A stretch of DNA of 64,000 bases, taken from positions 97,885 to 161,884 of the forward strand of contig NZ_VANV01000018.1 in NCBI RefSeq assembly GCF_022496765.1. Reading direction: 5' to 3'. Below, piece after piece: positions 34,971-44,225 of the stretch. The stretch comes from Acidaminobacter sp. JC074. Its GTDB lineage: Bacteria; Bacillota; Clostridia; Peptostreptococcales; Acidaminobacteraceae. Position numbers and translations under genes: made by a program. Numbering within the stretch: position 1 is the stretch's first letter; each line of letters begins with the position of its first letter. The notes beneath the pieces are model-generated. The model made no database searches and had not been told where the DNA came from. It saw nothing but the letters and a program-made list of their open reading frames with translations.

Positions 34971-37900
34971 AATAACTTCTTCTGTTGATACAAGATCCAT
35001 ATCATTTCTACGATACATTTCATTGGATTCAACTGAATAGAAATGAGCTTGACCATTCGGTGTGTTGTAGCCATTTTCATATAGAATCCTTGATTTACCA
35101 ATCGGCCAATAAGAATCATTGTTGATGTTATCACTTGCATGAAGGTACTCAGGTATAGACTTACCAATATGCTCTAGTATGTATTCATCATCAAAGTAAT
35201 CTTGGCTGTTAAATACACGAATAATCTCTTGTATTTGCTCAATATTTGTCATTTCTGTACGAGGACTGATTGCGCTTCTTACATATTGAACACGTCTATC
35301 CTGGCTTGTCATAGTACCATCTGTTTCAGCATGTGATGGCGATGGCATAACCACATCAGCATATTCTAGAAGCACAGAGTAGTATTCGCCTTGTACCATA
35401 ATAAACTCAAGGGTATCCGCTAAATCTACCGTTAAGTTGTCATCCATGATGATCAAACCTCGAACATGGCCATTAGCAATTTTTTCATTCAGCTCAGATG
35501 TATTCATATTGACGCCCATATCAACCATACCTTGAGTATTTCCATCTTCTCTTAATTGGATAATACCATTTCTAGGTCTACCGATATGTCCTGACATAAC
35601 CGCAATTTCAGCGACTAAAACCATCGCATCGTCTGATAACTTGGCTCTGTCTGCAACAAACATAACATTCTTTTTAGAAAGTATCTCTTTTGCAACATGT
35701 TCAGCATCTGCAGATATCTTAAGATCAGATAAAGATTCTCTAAGTGCTTCAACACCTTCTCCAGTGTTGTAACCCGTCTTTTCTAGTATATATTTCGCAA
35801 TACCTTTTAAAAGGTTTAAATCTTCTTCATAATAACAAGCAGTTGCCCATTGATCTTCTTGAGTCTTTTCATCACCAATGACAATCATGTCCACACCTTT
35901 TTGTGCAGCCTTTTTAATTCTTACACCAAGAACAGGTTGTGTCTCCATAATTGACGTCCCAACAGTAACAATCATATCTGTGTATTCAAGCTCTGTTACA
36001 ACATTAGACGATACATCATAACCCAAGACATCCTTTAGACCCTTTTGATATCCTTTATTGGCATAAATATTCTCAGTTTTAAAAGTTTCATTGGCCATTT
36101 TCTTTGCAAGATATATGGTCTCATTAAAATACTTACCTGATACGATTGTTGCCATTGAATTATCGCCATATCTTAAATTGATAGACTGAGCCTTTCTAGC
36201 GATGTACAAGATAGCCTCATCCCATGAAACTTCCTCTAGAACGCCATTTTTTCTAACCATAGGCTTTCTGATACGTCTTTGGTTTTGTTGTAGTACAAGG
36301 TCAAATCGTCCTTTTTTACATAAAAGACCCTTATTAATAGAATCAGTTGCCTTAGGAAGCGATCTTAAAAGCATAGCACCCTTTGACTCCAGTTCAATGG
36401 AACAGCCCAAACCACATTGGTTACAGATTGTTTCAGTTAAATCTCCCTTTAAAGGTACTGGCTTTTGAACCAGAACTTTTTCCTGTAAGGCGCCTGTCGG
36501 ACAAACATGAACACATTGACCACAAGAGATACAGTCAGTATCTGATAAAGACTTGTTAAATGCAGGTTGCACTGTTGCAGAAAAACCACGATTTGCAAAA
36601 CCTAAAATACCTTGATCCATGACTTCTTCACAAATACGTACACACATACCACATAGGATACACTTGTTAGGGTCTTTGGTAAAATAGAAGTGTTCATCAT
36701 CCATTGGAAGCGACTTCTTTTCACCATCAAATCTAACTGGCTCTACATCATATTCATTAGAATATGAGAACAAGTCACATTCAAAAGCATCCATACAACC
36801 ACATTCAAGACATCTGTTTGATTCAGAAACAACTTCTTTTTCTGTAAATCCATGCACAACTTCTTCGAAATTGTGAATTCTTAATTCAGGATCCTCATGT
36901 GACATATGAGAACGTTCTTGACGTGAGATGTGTTTAAGGTCCTCAGAAGTTACATCCTTTTTAACCGTATAAAGTGGTGAATGTACAATGAAATCACCCT
37001 TCAAATATTTTTCAATCACTTCAGAAGCATGTTTTCCATCAGCAATGGCCTGGATGGCAATACCAGCACCATCGTTTACAGCATCACCACCGGCAAAAAC
37101 ACCGTCTAAGTTTGTCATAAACTGGTCATTTACAGAAATGTTACCACGCTCATTTAAACCAATTTCCTCAAAACCTTCTGGCATTAATCTCTGTCCAACT
37201 GACATGATAACTGAATCTACTGATAATATTTCCTCTTCTCCAGTTGGCTCAACACCACGTCTACCTGAAGCATCCATGTCTGTTTGTCTCATCTTTTGTA
37301 AACGAATATGAGTGACCTTACCTGTTTCATCCGAGATAAACTCTGTTGGATTAGATAAGAACTTAAATACTACGCCTTCTTCTTCTGCTTCTTCTATTTC
37401 TACATCTACTGCAGGCATATCTGCCTTAGTTCTTCTGTAGATGGCATAAACTTCTTTTGCACCCAATCTAATGGCCGTACGACAAGCATCCATAGCCGTG
37501 TTACCACCACCGATTACCGCTATCTTGTTACCAGTTCTTACAGGCTTGTTGATGGCAAATTTATTTAAGAATTCTATACCACCAATAATCCCCTTTGAAT
37601 CTATACCTGGACATCTTAGGTAAGATGACTTCCAAGCACCTATCGAAACATAGACAGCATCAAAGTGATTTCTTACATGTTCTAGTGTCATATCTCGACC
37701 AATTCTAGTATTTGGGATAAGCTTAACACCCATGGCTTCTATTAATGCAATTTCTTGCTGTAATACATCTTTAGGCAGTCTATAAAGTGGAATACCGTAT
37801 TTAAGCATACCACCAAACTCAGGCATGGCTTCATAAACAGCCACATCATGACCTTGTTTTCTTAAAAAGTAAGCTGCAGATAAGCCACCCGGACCACCAC

Positions 37901-38498
37901 CAATAACAGCAACGCGCTTACCAGTTGTTTCGCTGACCTCAGGCATGTATGGCTTGTCTGATTGTAAATCCAAGTCGGCAACATATCTTTTAATCCAGGC
38001 GATTGAAATAGAATCCTCTACTTTACCTCTTCTACAGTTGGTTTGACAAGGATGCGGACAGACTCTACCGATGCTTGCAGGTAGTGGTAAGTCTTCCTTA
38101 ATAAGCTTTAAGGCTTCTTCATATTCCTTGTTGGCTGTTAAACCTACATAACCTTGGATATCAACATTAGATGGACAGTTTAACATACAAGGTGCTTTAC
38201 AATCACCCTCATGATCTGAAAGCATCAGCTCTAAAGTTGTTTTTCTTGAAGCTCTAATTCTATCAGAGTTGGTCTTTATAACCATGCCGTCGCTGATTTG
38301 AGTAGAACAAGATCTAATCAATCTTGGGCTGTTTTCTATTTCAACAACACACATACCACATGAACCATAATGCTTTAACTTGTCATCATGACACAATGTT
38401 GGTATTTCAAAGCCATTATCTCTTGCAACTTCCAATATTGTATAGCCTGCGTGGCAATTAATTTCCACACCATTTATATTAACTCTTATTTGTGACAT
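34968..38498 (-). CDS. Fused GltD/NuoG-like iron-sulfur flavoprotein, NAD(P)H-dependent oxidoreductase subunit
   Basis: 1176 aa. Domains in order: [2Fe-2S] ferredoxin (C36, C47, C50, C64); His-Cys cluster region (H96, C100, C104, C108); GltD-like domain with CPHPC, FAD loop VIGGGPGG (198-205) and NAD(P)H loop VIGGGNTA (328-335); a cysteine cluster near 563-574; two 4Fe-4S ferredoxin motifs (C613-C623, C656-C666); and a molybdopterin-oxidoreductase-like region with a 4Fe-4S (C692, C695, C699, C727). The latter has no Cys or Sec at the metal-ligand site, so it is probably a structural NuoG-like remnant. The GltD-plus-NuoEF composition resembles the Sporomusa-type Nfn (Stn) transhydrogenase; electron bifurcation between NADH, NADPH and ferredoxin is inferred. 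8 bp separate it from the NuoF gene. Confidence 0.8.
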   Translation of the reverse strand: MSQIRVNINGVEINCHAGYTILEVARDNGFEIPTLCHDDKLKHYGSCGMCVVEIENSPRLIRSCSTQISDGMVIKTNSDRIRASRKTTLELMLSDHEGDCKAPCMLNCPSNVDIQGYVGLTANKEYEEALKLIKEDLPLPASIGRVCPHPCQTNCRRGKVEDSISIAWIKRYVADLDLQSDKPYMPEVSETTGKRVAVIGGGPGGLSAAYFLRKQGHDVAVYEAMPEFGGMLKYGIPLYRLPKDVLQQEIALIEAMGVKLIPNTRIGRDMTLEHVRNHFDAVYVSIGAWKSSYLRCPGIDSKGIIGGIEFLNKFAINKPVRTGNKIAVIGGGNTAMDACRTAIRLGAKEVYAIYRRTKADMPAVDVEIEEAEEEGVVFKFLSNPTEFISDETGKVTHIRLQKMRQTDMDASGRRGVEPTGEEEILSVDSVIMSVGQRLMPEGFEEIGLNERGNISVNDQFMTNLDGVFAGGDAVNDGAGIAIQAIADGKHASEVIEKYLKGDFIVHSPLYTVKKDVTSEDLKHISRQERSHMSHEDPELRIHNFEEVVHGFTEKEVVSESNRCLECGCMDAFECDLFSYSNEYDVEPVRFDGEKKSLPMDDEHFYFTKDPNKCILCGMCVRICEEVMDQGILGFANRGFSATVQPAFNKSLSDTDCISCGQCVHVCPTGALQEKVLVQKPVPLKGDLTETICNQCGLGCSIELESKGAMLLRSLPKATDSINKGLLCKKGRFDLVLQQNQRRIRKPMVRKNGVLEEVSWDEAILYIARKAQSINLRYGDNSMATIVSGKYFNETIYLAKKMANETFKTENIYANKGYQKGLKDVLGYDVSSNVVTELEYTDMIVTVGTSIMETQPVLGVRIKKAAQKGVDMIVIGDEKTQEDQWATACYYEEDLNLLKGIAKYILEKTGYNTGEGVEALRESLSDLKISADAEHVAKEILSKKNVMFVADRAKLSDDAMVLVAEIAVMSGHIGRPRNGIIQLREDGNTQGMVDMGVNMNTSELNEKIANGHVRGLIIMDDNLTVDLADTLEFIMVQGEYYSVLLEYADVVMPSPSHAETDGTMTSQDRRVQYVRSAISPRTEMTNIEQIQEIIRVFNSQDYFDDEYILEHIGKSIPEYLHASDNINNDSYWPIGKSRILYENGYNTPNGQAHFYSVESNEMYRRNDMDLVSTEEVI

Positions 38499-38506
38499 GA
38501 ATCCTC

Positions 38507-40237
38507 CTACTTTCTAGAAATTGCATTAAACTTACACTTGTCGACACACTGACCACATTTGATACACTTGTCATTGTCAATGATATGCTTTTTCTTAAGC
38601 TCTCCAGAGATTGCACTTGTCGGACAAGCTCTTGAGCAGACCGTACATCCTACACAATTATCTTCAATGGTGTAAGTTAATAACGCGCTACAAGAACCGG
38701 CACTACATTTACCTTGTAAATGCTCTTCATATTCATGTCTGAAGTATTTCAGTGTTGTTAATACAGGATTTGGTGCAGTTTGACCTAAACCACACAACGA
38801 ACCCTCTTTAATTTTATATGACAACTCCTCTAATAACTCAATATCGCCTTCACGGCCCTCACCAGAGGTCATTCTCTCTAATATTTCTAACATTCTTCTT
38901 GTACCAATACGACAGTAAGTACATTTACCACATGATTCTTTGCATGTAAACTCTAAGAAGAACTTAGCCATTGATACCATACAAGTGGATTCATCCATAA
39001 CAACCATACCACCTGAACCAACAATGGCACCGGTCTTATTGATTGCCTCATACTCAACAGGTGTATCTAATAAGGCTTCAGGTATACAACCACCTGATGG
39101 TCCACCTAACTGCACTGCCTTAAATGGTTTGTCTTCTAAAATACCACCACCGATGTCATAAATAACATCTCTTAAGCTCATGCCCATAGGTACTTCCACT
39201 AGACCACCGTTTTTAATTTTACCTGTCAGTGCAAATACTTTTGTACCATTACTTTTTTCTGTTCCAAGATCAGCAAAAGTATGACCACCCTGTAACATGA
39301 TCCATGGTACATTAGCCAAGGTCTCAACATTATTGATGTTGGTTGGATAATCAAAATAGCCCTTTTGTGCCGGGAATGGTGGCTTCAATCTTGGCATACC
39401 TCTTTCACCTTCTAATGAGGCGATTAAAGCAGTTTCTTCACCACAGACGAATGCACCTGCACCAGCCTTGATGCTGAGTTCGTATGAGAAATCACTTCCA
39501 AATATATTTTGACCTAAAAAACCTTTTTCTTTGGCTTGTGCGATAGCGAGTTCTAATCGTTTAATAGCAAGTGGATACTCAGCTCTAACATAAACGATAC
39601 CCTTTTTAGCACCAATCGCATAACCTGCAATCATCATACCTTCGATAAGACTATGAGGGTCACCTTCTAAAACTGAACGGTCCATAAATGCACCTGGATC
39701 TCCTTCATCAGCATTACATACCATATACTTTGTATCACCAGGCGAGTTGTAAGCTGCCTGCCATTTAAACCATGTAGGGAAACCTGCTCCACCTCTACCT
39801 CTTAAACCTGATTCTTTAATTACATTGATGACATCTTGAGGTGTTGATTTCAAACATGCTTTAATCCCTTGATAGCCATCTCTTTTAATATAATCATCAA
39901 TATTCTCTGGGTTGATTAAACCACAGTTTCTTAAAACGATTCTATGTTGCTTATGTATCTGATCAAATTCTGAATCTGTATTCATTTGATCTAATTTGCC
40001 ATCTTTAATTTTATCAAGTATTTCTTTGGCTAGATTTTCATCTACCTGTACATAACGTCTTACACTTGGACCATCGTATACATCAACGATGGGTTCTTGA
40101 TAGCAAGTACCTACACAACCTGTTATTTCAAACGTAATATCTAAATTCATATCATCTGCATGTAACTTTAAAGCGTCCATTACCTTGTCAGCGCCAGCAG
40201 CTATACCACACGAACCCGAACCTACAACTACTTTCAT
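38507..40237 (-). CDS. NuoF-like NADH-binding FMN subunit
   Basis: 576 aa. N-terminal thioredoxin-like segment (C10, C41, C45; only three of the usual four cysteines), then NuoF NADH/FMN domain with GRGGAGFPT (147-155) and CNADEGDPG (174-182), SLBB domain, the [4Fe-4S] cluster motif ESCGKCTYCRIG (C436, C439, C442, with C482), and two C-terminal 4Fe-4S motifs (C528-C538, C558-C568). It accepts or donates hydride with NADH and passes electrons through the clusters. This arrangement is that of HydB, HylB and StnB subunits of bifurcating enzymes. Its ATG overlaps the stop of the NuoE-like gene (ATGA). Confidence 0.9.
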   Translation of the reverse strand: MKVVVGSGSCGIAAGADKVMDALKLHADDMNLDITFEITGCVGTCYQEPIVDVYDGPSVRRYVQVDENLAKEILDKIKDGKLDQMNTDSEFDQIHKQHRIVLRNCGLINPENIDDYIKRDGYQGIKACLKSTPQDVINVIKESGLRGRGGAGFPTWFKWQAAYNSPGDTKYMVCNADEGDPGAFMDRSVLEGDPHSLIEGMMIAGYAIGAKKGIVYVRAEYPLAIKRLELAIAQAKEKGFLGQNIFGSDFSYELSIKAGAGAFVCGEETALIASLEGERGMPRLKPPFPAQKGYFDYPTNINNVETLANVPWIMLQGGHTFADLGTEKSNGTKVFALTGKIKNGGLVEVPMGMSLRDVIYDIGGGILEDKPFKAVQLGGPSGGCIPEALLDTPVEYEAINKTGAIVGSGGMVVMDESTCMVSMAKFFLEFTCKESCGKCTYCRIGTRRMLEILERMTSGEGREGDIELLEELSYKIKEGSLCGLGQTAPNPVLTTLKYFRHEYEEHLQGKCSAGSCSALLTYTIEDNCVGCTVCSRACPTSAISGELKKKHIIDNDKCIKCGQCVDKCKFNAISRK

Positions 40238-40734
40238 TGCGCCTCCTCTTGTCTAATCTTCTTGATGATTGAACTTACCTTGTCTCTTGTAAGCTTAGCA
40301 TGCGTTTGATCATTGATCATCATAACTGGTGCTAAACTACAGCAACCTAGACAGGCTACATTGATATATGTGAATAAACCGTCAGAGGTTGTTTCACCTT
40401 CTTGTACACCCAATACTTCTTTAAGTGCCAGTTCAATTGCACCAGAACCATTAACGTGACAAGCGGTCCCCTGACAGAGCATAATTAAATACTTACCAAC
40501 GGGTGCCATTCTAAATTGTGAATAGAATGTCGCCACACCATATACTTTTGCTTCCTTAACTCCCGTTACTTCAGAAACTCGACTTAATGCCATTCTTGGT
40601 AAATAACCATAAGACTCTTGAACATCTTGTAAGATTGTTATTAAGTTTGAATTTTCTGATAAGTGATTGTCCAATATTTCATTTACTGAACTTAAATCTA
40701 CAGTCTCTATTGTACTGTTACATTTACATGTCAT
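40234..40734 (-). CDS. NuoE-like [2Fe-2S] subunit
   Basis: 166 aa from the ATG at 40734, preceded by GGGGGAAAG; a longer in-frame ORF upstream runs across the promoter and is rejected. The thioredoxin-like [2Fe-2S] ligands are C87, C92, C128 and C132 (CQGTAC, CLGCC). It is the first gene of the three-gene complex, and feeds or drains electrons next to the NuoF-like subunit. A Rex-like site overlaps its promoter. Confidence 0.9.
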   Translation of the reverse strand: MTCKCNSTIETVDLSSVNEILDNHLSENSNLITILQDVQESYGYLPRMALSRVSEVTGVKEAKVYGVATFYSQFRMAPVGKYLIMLCQGTACHVNGSGAIELALKEVLGVQEGETTSDGLFTYINVACLGCCSLAPVMMINDQTHAKLTRDKVSSIIKKIRQEEAQ

Positions 40735-40794
40735 CTCTTTCCCCCTATAGTAATCATGATTAGAGTTATCTGACAATTGCATATAACCTATCAT

Positions 40795-40823
40795 AGTATA
40801 ACATTTTGTTAATAAATAATCAA
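40795..40823 (-). promoter_or_regulatory. Promoter of the NuoEF-GltD/NuoG operon
   Basis: Minus strand TTGATT (40823-40818), 17-bp spacer, TATACT (40800-40795), ~55 bp before the NuoE ATG. Confidence 0.7.
40806..40823. promoter_or_regulatory. Rex-like redox operator
   Basis: TTGTTAATAAATAATCAA: 18 bp matching the Rex consensus TTGTTAA-N4-TTAACAA with two mismatches in one half. It covers the -35 and spacer of the operon promoter, where Rex would repress at low NADH/NAD+. The stretch 40921-41020 upstream is AT-rich with nothing further recognised. Confidence 0.6.
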
Positions 40824-41019
40824 TAAAATGTCGCATTCGGGGAAACGTTTTCACAGTAATATGAAGGAAATGTTGCAAATTGCACATTTGTAGGACCCTA
40901 TTGAGAAAAATCATGCCCACATTTTAATAGTCATAAATTTACTTTTCGACAATAAAAAACACACATTTTTTTCTTTATGATAATAGTTTGATAAAAAATA
41001 AACTTTTCAAAAAAAGACA

Positions 41020-41052
41020 AAAAAAAATTAGACAATCTCATATGAGATTGTC
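41020..41052 (-). terminator. Intrinsic terminator of the glucosaminidase gene
   Basis: Perfect palindrome GACAATCTCAT/ATGAGATTGTC (41031-41052), followed on the minus strand by TAATTTTTTTTT. Confidence 0.85.
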
Positions 41053-41055
41053 AGA

Positions 41056-43086
41056 TTAATAAAGATAAATGCCTACCCTATCTAGCTTTTTAAGATCATA
41101 CTTATCTATGATGTTGATGAGTTTCATTGGATAATTTGGATCTGTTGCATAACCACATCTCCTGATTGCATAAGCAGCAAGCGTTGAGTCATACATGACT
41201 TCTCTATAAGGTTCATATCTTGATTTCTTTAAAATATTCTTATGGTCTAGCCAAGCTTCCTTAACGGTATGATAAGCTCTAAAATCAGCGTCTGTTCTAA
41301 AAGAGACACCATTATAAACTTCCCATGTATTAGAGGTTACAGAACCATTAGAAGCTGAACCCTTAATACCGAACAGGTTATTTGAGAACTTGCCACTGTA
41401 TTTATCAACTGGTACATATTGTCCCCAGCCTGTTTCTAAGATAGCCTGTGCAACCTGTAAAGACGCTGACATACCAGTCTCATGAAAAGATTCTAAAGCC
41501 AAATCTGATGCAAAGTACTTAAACTCAGATTTTTCTATAATTGGTTTAGATGAATAGAGTTTTTCCAAATAAGTATTTAAGGTTACTGTGTCAGATTTTA
41601 TAGTTTGTCCCTGATAATTGCCACTAGCATATATACTTATTTTTCCGCTAGAAGATGGCATATAGTCAAAAGTCTCTTCAAGTGTCAAACCAGATGCAAG
41701 TACCTGGTCGCCATTTTGAACTAAATGATAAGTGATATCCGCCACATCTACATTGCTGGAAACTGACAATGTCGCTGAAGACGTTAAAACCTGATTAGGT
41801 CCAACACCCTTTAAAAGAAGTTTAGGACTGCCGTCTACACTAATACGTTTAGGCGGGCTGGTTACAATGTTATCATTAACATCTTTTACAGATACAATCA
41901 GTTCTTTTTCACCATGATAGGTCATATCTGGAAACCACTTGTATGATCCCCATGGAATGACTGCTAAAGTTTCTTCAAGACCTGTATTTACATCTCTAAG
42001 TATGAAGCTGGTCTCATTGACGTCAAAGTTTCTTGAAGCAATTAAGGACACTTCCTTGTTTACAGTTGCATTCTCTGATACACCACCCATATAAAGGTAT
42101 CTATCAACGTCAAAAGTCACCGTCTTTTTCTCGCTATAGTGAGTTTGACCTAAACCATCTACTGCAATGACTTGAATGTTATAGTCTCCATTTTTTTCAT
42201 AAGTCGGTTTAAAGCTGTAGCTACCAATTGGATCTCTTTTGGTGATACTTGTAACATTACCAGAAGAAACTTCTGTGATTTCATAATTGATGTACTTGGG
42301 AATAAAGTTCATTGTTTGGCTGATGTTTATGGCTTCTTTTGAGTAATCATCAAGGCCTAATAGATTGATTACTGGCTTTACATCAAGATTCACTGCTTTT
42401 GCATCAGCGGCTACGAGCTTTCTATTCTCATCGTAATAAGCAGCTACAAGCACTTTCTTACCCATATCTTCAACCTTTGGAATATATCTAATAGCCGAAC
42501 CATTCGAGCCACTGGCCACAACATATCCCCGCATATCATTAGGATCTAATAATAGAAGTTTTAAAGAATCATAATCGTAGGCGCCATCCACCTCGACTAT
42601 CATTTCTGATTCTATGGTCATGCCTGACGTGATATTACGCATACTCATATCATAAAAACCTTCATATTCAGCCTTAAGAGAATCATCTACTTTTACATGA
42701 CGATTGACACCATCCCATTTGACTTCTACGCCAAAGAGATTAGATACCAGTTTTACAGGTACATAAGTACGATCATTATGTATTATAGGGGCGACGTCAC
42801 TTAAATCATACTTACCATTGTATTCAAATACCGGACTATCTATCCAGAGCTTAATGATGTTATCACCATTTTTTATAGAAACCGTTCTATATGTTTCATC
42901 CCAAGATACCTGTCCGCCTAACTCCTCAGTCACAAACTTAATAGGTACCATCAACCTGTCATTGACAATGATGGGACTAGAAGTCTCAGTAATGTTGATA
43001 TCGTTGACGAATAGTTGAATATCCGTTGCAAATGTTGCTTGAATCATAAATGCTAGTAGAGTAATTATTATTATTGTCTTTTTCAT
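41056..43086 (-). CDS. Secreted glucosaminidase with copper-amine-oxidase-like stalk domains
   Basis: 676 aa with a Sec signal peptide (residues 1-21, KKTIIIITLLAFMIQATFA). Residues ~24-130 hold two copper-amine-oxidase-like N-terminal repeats (VNDRLMVPIKFVTEELGG, IHNDRTYVPVKLVSNLFG), common in exported clostridial proteins. A beta-rich middle (~150-510) with repeated Ig-like strands follows. The C-terminal ~150 residues are a GH73-type N-acetylglucosaminidase domain (SLQVAQAILETGWGQ with the catalytic Glu, then NNLFGIKG). It probably cuts peptidoglycan glycan strands for growth or separation. GAGGTG precedes the ATG at 43086; a GTG three codons upstream was rejected. Confidence 0.85.
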   Translation of the reverse strand: MKKTIIIITLLAFMIQATFATDIQLFVNDINITETSSPIIVNDRLMVPIKFVTEELGGQVSWDETYRTVSIKNGDNIIKLWIDSPVFEYNGKYDLSDVAPIIHNDRTYVPVKLVSNLFGVEVKWDGVNRHVKVDDSLKAEYEGFYDMSMRNITSGMTIESEMIVEVDGAYDYDSLKLLLLDPNDMRGYVVASGSNGSAIRYIPKVEDMGKKVLVAAYYDENRKLVAADAKAVNLDVKPVINLLGLDDYSKEAINISQTMNFIPKYINYEITEVSSGNVTSITKRDPIGSYSFKPTYEKNGDYNIQVIAVDGLGQTHYSEKKTVTFDVDRYLYMGGVSENATVNKEVSLIASRNFDVNETSFILRDVNTGLEETLAVIPWGSYKWFPDMTYHGEKELIVSVKDVNDNIVTSPPKRISVDGSPKLLLKGVGPNQVLTSSATLSVSSNVDVADITYHLVQNGDQVLASGLTLEETFDYMPSSSGKISIYASGNYQGQTIKSDTVTLNTYLEKLYSSKPIIEKSEFKYFASDLALESFHETGMSASLQVAQAILETGWGQYVPVDKYSGKFSNNLFGIKGSASNGSVTSNTWEVYNGVSFRTDADFRAYHTVKEAWLDHKNILKKSRYEPYREVMYDSTLAAYAIRRCGYATDPNYPMKLINIIDKYDLKKLDRVGIYLY

Positions 43087-43178
43087 TTTAGTCACCTCAC
43101 ATTTAATATAACATGTTTGATGTTTATAAAGGCCATCTTAAGAATAGATTAATACAATTTACATCATTTCGTAATATT

Positions 43179-43190
43179 AAGGTTAACCTT
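43179..43190. promoter_or_regulatory. LacI-family operator upstream of the regulator gene
   Basis: AAGGTTAACCTT is a perfect 12-bp palindrome overlapping the -35 of the LacI-type gene. The same GGTTAAC core recurs at the GH97 promoter (46844-46859). Confidence 0.65.
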
Positions 43191-43217
43191 AACAAAAGTC
43201 ATGAAACATAGTATAAT
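43189..43217 (+). promoter_or_regulatory. Promoter of the LacI-type regulator
   Basis: TTAACA (43189-43194), 17-bp spacer, TATAAT (43212-43217). Confidence 0.65.
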
Positions 43218-43238
43218 AACATGGAATCAGGAGGCTAT

Positions 43239-44225
43239 ATGGTAACATTAAAAGACATTGCAAAAAAAGCTGGTGTAAGCGTTATGACTGTTTCAAGAGT
43301 TGTCAATGGCAACCAGTCAAAAGTTTCAGCTAAAACTGCTAAAAGAATCAACAAAATCATTGATGAACTCGGCTATGTACCAAATTATTCAGCACGATCA
43401 TTAATATCAAAGAAAACAAATATTATCGCAATAATACTGAGAAAAGATAGTAAACCGGATAATCCATATAACGCAAGAATGTTATCAGGCATCATCCCTT
43501 TTTTACAAGAAAAAGGTTATTACAGCATGGTGGTTGGGCTAGATAATTTTAAAGAAGTATCAAGGCACTTAAAATCATGGCATGCAGCAGGGGCAATTTT
43601 TCTAGGACTTTTTGAAGACGATGTACTGAGTATCCAGGATGAACATGATATACCACTTATTTTTACAGATTCCTACAACAACCTTGATACCATAACAAAT
43701 GTCGGTATTGATGACTATAAGGGTGGCTGTCTTGCAGCCCAGCACTTTATATCTAAAGGTCATACTAAAGTAGGTTTGGCGACATACGCCATAGACCATA
43801 GTCCAATTTCTAAGGCAAGATTTCAAGGTTTTACAGATACCTTAAAAAAACACCATATAGAAATAAATGATGAACATATTTACAATGACCATTCTCCTGA
43901 ACATATTGTTGAGAAGGCTTTAAAAACAGATATCACTGGACTATTTATAACAGCAGATATTCTAGCCCTTGATGTCATGGAAATCCTCAAGGAAAAGGGA
44001 CACTTGGTTCCTGATCGCATGTCCATTATCGGGTTTGATGACCTACCTTATGGTAAATACTCATCACCAAGACTAACGACCATTCAACAGGATATAGATG
44101 AAAAAGCAAAAGTAGCTTGTGATTTATTGTTAAACAACATGGATCAAAAGCTACCTTCAAAAAATTATATTATTGATGTTAAACTTCAAATAAGAGATTC
44201 TGTTAAAGATTACTCCACTGTATGA
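43239..44225 (+). CDS. LacI-family transcriptional regulator of the GH97 gene
   Basis: 328 aa from the ATG at 43239, preceded by AGGAGG with 5-base spacing; an in-frame ATG six codons earlier was rejected. LacI helix-turn-helix at 3-22 (TLKDIAKKAGVSVMTVSRVVNG), hinge, and periplasmic-binding-protein-like effector domain with the usual IGFDDLPYG near the C-terminus. Operators in its own promoter and in the GH97 promoter share the GGTTAAC core, so it likely represses both until an oligosaccharide or sugar binds. The 3' ends of the two convergent genes overlap by 16 bp. Confidence 0.87.
   Translation: MVTLKDIAKKAGVSVMTVSRVVNGNQSKVSAKTAKRINKIIDELGYVPNYSARSLISKKTNIIAIILRKDSKPDNPYNARMLSGIIPFLQEKGYYSMVVGLDNFKEVSRHLKSWHAAGAIFLGLFEDDVLSIQDEHDIPLIFTDSYNNLDTITNVGIDDYKGGCLAAQHFISKGHTKVGLATYAIDHSPISKARFQGFTDTLKKHHIEINDEHIYNDHSPEHIVEKALKTDITGLFITADILALDVMEILKEKGHLVPDRMSIIGFDDLPYGKYSSPRLTTIQQDIDEKAKVACDLLLNNMDQKLPSKNYIIDVKLQIRDSVKDYSTV

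Noticed and set aside
34968..38498. Active formate dehydrogenase
   Set aside because: No Cys or Sec at the molybdenum-ligand position, and NuoG/GltD parts dominate.
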